From NCBI RefSeq assembly GCF_001937195.1, contig NZ_MSDO01000027.1, positions 1-50,486 on the forward strand: a stretch of 50,486 nucleotides of DNA, in the 5' to 3' direction. A program made the position numbers and the translations under genes. Each line of letters begins with the position of its first letter. The first letter of the stretch is position 1. Positions 48,892-50,486 of the stretch are shown in pieces. This DNA comes from Salinicola socius. GTDB taxonomy: Bacteria > Pseudomonadota > Gammaproteobacteria > Pseudomonadales > Halomonadaceae. The notes under the pieces were generated by a model that did not search any database, was not told the DNA's origin, and saw only the letters and a program-made list of their open reading frames with translations.

Positions 48892-49869
48892 TCAATCCGG
48901 ACGGATGCTGATCTCTCCGCCGGTCAGGGTACGCTTGCCGCCATTCGTCATCACGATGAGATTGCCATTCCCATCTACCTCGCCGGCCACGGCCGCATAG
49001 GAAGCGTTACCCTGGTGGACGCGAATGGTGCTACCGGCATAAGCATGGCGACGATTCCATTCAGCCTGCCAGGCACCGAAACCGTGTTGCTCGAACCGAG
49101 GCAGCATCGTCAGCAGAGATTCGATCAGGGAGGCAGCCACATGGTTGCGAGACGGCGCCTCTATCACGTCTGCCAGGGCGCCTACAGGCTGCCCTGCAGC
49201 CTCTCTGACCGCGTCGCTCAGAGAGATGTTGACCCCGATACCGATGACCACCTCGCAAGGCCCTTCAACATCGCCGGTTACCTCGAGCAGGATGCCGGCG
49301 AGCTTGCGCCATTCGCCATCGATGGCAACCAGAACGTCATTGGGCCATTTCAATGCGACTTCGCCGCCTGCGGCTTCGATGACTTCGGCCAGCACCACCC
49401 CGACGGCCAGGCTGAGACCTTCCAGCGCTGCGACCCCGGCGTCGAACCGCCACCCCATGGAGAGAATCAGGCTCCCTCCCCAATGGGTATTCCATGCCTT
49501 GCCTCGTCGACCTCGTCCCGCCGTCTGGCTTTCCGCCAGACAGACTTCTCCGTGGCCAGCGCCATGACGGAAGCGTTCACGCAGGAAGGTATTGGTGGAG
49601 TCGAGCACGTCTTCGACAAAAAGCCGCTTGAGATGCCGGCGCGGTTCGGCAGATAGCTGCGATACGATGCTGGCGCCATCCAGAGACTCCAGAGAGTTGA
49701 CCAGACGGTATCCGCGCCCTTTGACCGCCTCCAGCGGCAGGTCCATCGCCTCGAGCTTCTTGAGCTGCTTCCAGACCGCCGTTCTCGATACACCGAGGCG
49801 CTCGCCTAGCTGCTGGCCCGAGTGATAACGACCATCGCCGAGAAGGCGAATGAGATCACCGATACTCAT
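48892..49869 (-). CDS. birA: Biotin-[acetyl-CoA carboxylase] ligase and biotin operon repressor
   Basis: BirA makes biotinyl-AMP, biotinylates AccB and, when AccB is saturated, represses biotin synthesis genes. The 325 residues have an N-terminal winged helix (GQQLGERLGVSRTAVWKQLKKLEAMDL, about 18-45), the catalytic GRGRRGKAWNT and KWPNDVLV motifs, and a C-terminal SH3-like domain, so it is the bifunctional form. It lies between the rRNA operon end and tRNA-Tyr. coaX, which follows birA in Pseudomonas, is missing. Confidence 0.96.
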   Translation of the reverse strand: MSIGDLIRLLGDGRYHSGQQLGERLGVSRTAVWKQLKKLEAMDLPLEAVKGRGYRLVNSLESLDGASIVSQLSAEPRRHLKRLFVEDVLDSTNTFLRERFRHGAGHGEVCLAESQTAGRGRRGKAWNTHWGGSLILSMGWRFDAGVAALEGLSLAVGVVLAEVIEAAGGEVALKWPNDVLVAIDGEWRKLAGILLEVTGDVEGPCEVVIGIGVNISLSDAVREAAGQPVGALADVIEAPSRNHVAASLIESLLTMLPRFEQHGFGAWQAEWNRRHAYAGSTIRVHQGNASYAAVAGEVDGNGNLIVMTNGGKRTLTGGEISIRPD

Positions 49870-50029
49870 AGAAATACGCCTGACGACAAAAGCCGACAGT
49901 CTAGCGAAATTACCCGCTTACCGGTAACTCGGCGGGGGGGCCACTCGAGGTTCTGAGCATGAGGTTCTGGACATAAAGCTCCAGGCAAAAGGCCCCGGAC
50001 CGGGAAGGCTTAACCCAAATGCCGGGCAT

Positions 50030-50056
50030 AAAAAACCCCAGCCTGTTGGCCGGGGT
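50030..50056 (-). terminator. Third terminator after 5S
   Basis: ACCCCAGCC/GGCCGGGGT (50035-50056), a 9-bp stem with one wobble, is followed on the minus strand by TTTTTT. Confidence 0.88.
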
Positions 50057-50065
50057 GTCGGATGA

Positions 50066-50080
50066 GTGCCTGACGATGAC
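50066..50080 (-). repeat. 5S tail copy, 15 bp (farthest from 5S)
   Basis: GTGCCTGACGATGAC (plus strand) is identical to 50146-50160 and to the 3' end of the 5S gene at 50242-50256. It lies just before the third terminator on the minus strand. Confidence 0.9.
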
Positions 50081-50100
50081 TGCGTTGGTTTTCTGTCGCA

Positions 50101-50137
50101 CCATAAAAATACCCCAGCTTCTTTCGAAGCTGGGGTA
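50101..50137 (-). terminator. Second terminator after 5S
   Basis: TACCCCAGCTTC/GAAGCTGGGGTA is a perfect 12-bp stem (50110-50137) with a GAAA loop on the minus strand, followed by TTTTTATGG. A very strong intrinsic terminator. Confidence 0.95.
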
Positions 50138-50145
50138 CGGTATAG

Positions 50146-50197
50146 GTGCCTGACGATGACCAGGGCGGCTCTCCGCTACTCTCCATGGGGAGACCCC
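50146..50197 (-). pseudogene. 5S rRNA 3'-end fragment with a 15-bp insertion
   Basis: The 52 bases align to the 3' end of the 5S gene (50242-50279): the terminal 16 bases, TACTCTC and CATGGGGAGACCCC match, with an inserted 15-base stretch (50162-50176) and one deleted A. It is a truncated, rearranged copy that cannot make a full 5S RNA. Confidence 0.82.
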
Positions 50198-50198
50198 T

Positions 50199-50231
50199 AA
50201 AAACAAAGCCCCGACCAAATGGCCGGGGCTT
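50199..50231 (-). terminator. First terminator after 5S
   Basis: AAGCCCCGACC/GGCCGGGGCTT (50206-50231) is an 11-bp stem with one wobble and an ATTT loop on the minus strand, followed by TGTTTTTA. Confidence 0.92.
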
Positions 50232-50242
50232 CGTTAAATAAG

Positions 50243-50360
50243 TGCCTGACGATGACCTACTCTCACATGGGGAGACCCCACACTACCATCGGCGCTAAGC
50301 GGTTTCACTACTGAGTTCGGCATGGATCAGGTGGTTCCCGCTCGCTATGGTCGTCAGGCA
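50243..50360 (-). rRNA. rrf: 5S ribosomal RNA
   Basis: The 118-nt gene starts TGCCTGACGACC and ends GGTCATCGTCAGGCA, which form helix I. The conserved GGAACCACCTGAT, GCCGAACTCAGTAGTGAAAC and GCCGATGGTAGTGTGGGG segments are present. Loop C reads TCCATGCCGAAC, one base shorter than the usual CCCATGCCGAAC-type loop of 13. It is the last gene of an rRNA operon reading in from beyond the right edge. Confidence 0.95.
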
Positions 50361-50486
50361 AAACTGACGCAGAAATAATGAGCCTTCACTGCCTACCCGG
50401 CCCTCATTCCCACTGATTCGGATCATGCTGCTGAGCGACGTCTCTTGGCTGCCCGCTCTTGAGGGCAGCGCGTATCCGGCAATGTC
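50361..50486 (-). other. 23S-5S spacer of the rRNA operon (continues past the window)
   Basis: These 126 bases before 5S hold no gene. CTGCCC/GGGCAG (about 50449-50468) can form a short stem, possibly part of pre-rRNA processing. The 23S 3' end is not recognisable here. Confidence 0.6.

Noticed and set aside
49910-50218. A 102-codon minus-strand frame over the region after 5S
   Set aside because: It translates across two terminators and the 5S tail copies, so it is not a gene.
50066-50256. The three 15-bp repeats as a CRISPR-like array
   Set aside because: The spacing is uneven (80 and 96 bases), the intervals contain terminators and the repeat is the end of 5S.

Overview
The window comes from the chromosome of a GC-rich gammaproteobacterium. 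The best guess is Halomonadaceae or a close relative (Oceanospirillales). The reasons are an order close to that I recall from Pseudomonas (rRNA operon, birA, tRNA-Tyr/Gly/Thr, tRNA-Trp, secE-nusG-rplK-rplA-rplJ-rplL-rpoB-rpoC, rpsL-rpsG-fusA-tuf, then the S10, spc and alpha operons), gammaproteobacterial forms of SecE, RpoA and the beta-operon leaders, and acidic loops in exported proteins that suggest a salt-adapted organism. The family assignment is inference; no 16S sequence is present.

Layout. Positions 2-5695 hold the 3' end of fabB with a strong terminator, an overlapping pair (a degenerate RmlD-like protein and the lysophosphatidate acyltransferase plsC), an SMP-30/gluconolactonase gene and an OPT-family transporter. 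Positions 5889-12128 hold pgaABCD on the minus strand, a full set for making, de-N-acetylating and exporting poly-beta-1,6-N-acetylglucosamine. Positions 12389-17419 hold ssb, a YajR-type MFS transporter and, divergently, uvrA with a clear sigma70 promoter. A bidirectional terminator at 17533-17568 separates uvrA from the translation and transcription block.

From 48091 down to 17591 every gene is on the minus strand: secE-nusG, rplK-rplA, rplJ-rplL-rpoB-rpoC, rpsL-rpsG-fusA-tuf, the S10 operon (rpsJ to rpsQ), the spc operon (rplN to rpmJ, with secY) and the alpha operon (rpsM to rplQ, with rpoA). Control elements are visible: promoters before rpsJ and rpsL, the L10 leader before rplJ, and an attenuator plus processing-type hairpins between rplL and rpoB. 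Upstream are four tRNA genes (Trp, Thr, Gly, Tyr), birA and a 5S rRNA gene ending an rRNA operon that lies outside the window.

The most unusual part is the right edge. Downstream of 5S, three intrinsic terminators are each preceded by a copy of the last 15 bases of 5S, and the 5S gene itself seems to lack one base of its conserved loop C. The tRNA-secE locus lacks the second tuf gene, and birA is not followed by coaX, unlike the usual relatives. Apart from these, the window is largely core housekeeping sequence and I see no convincing new multi-gene system.
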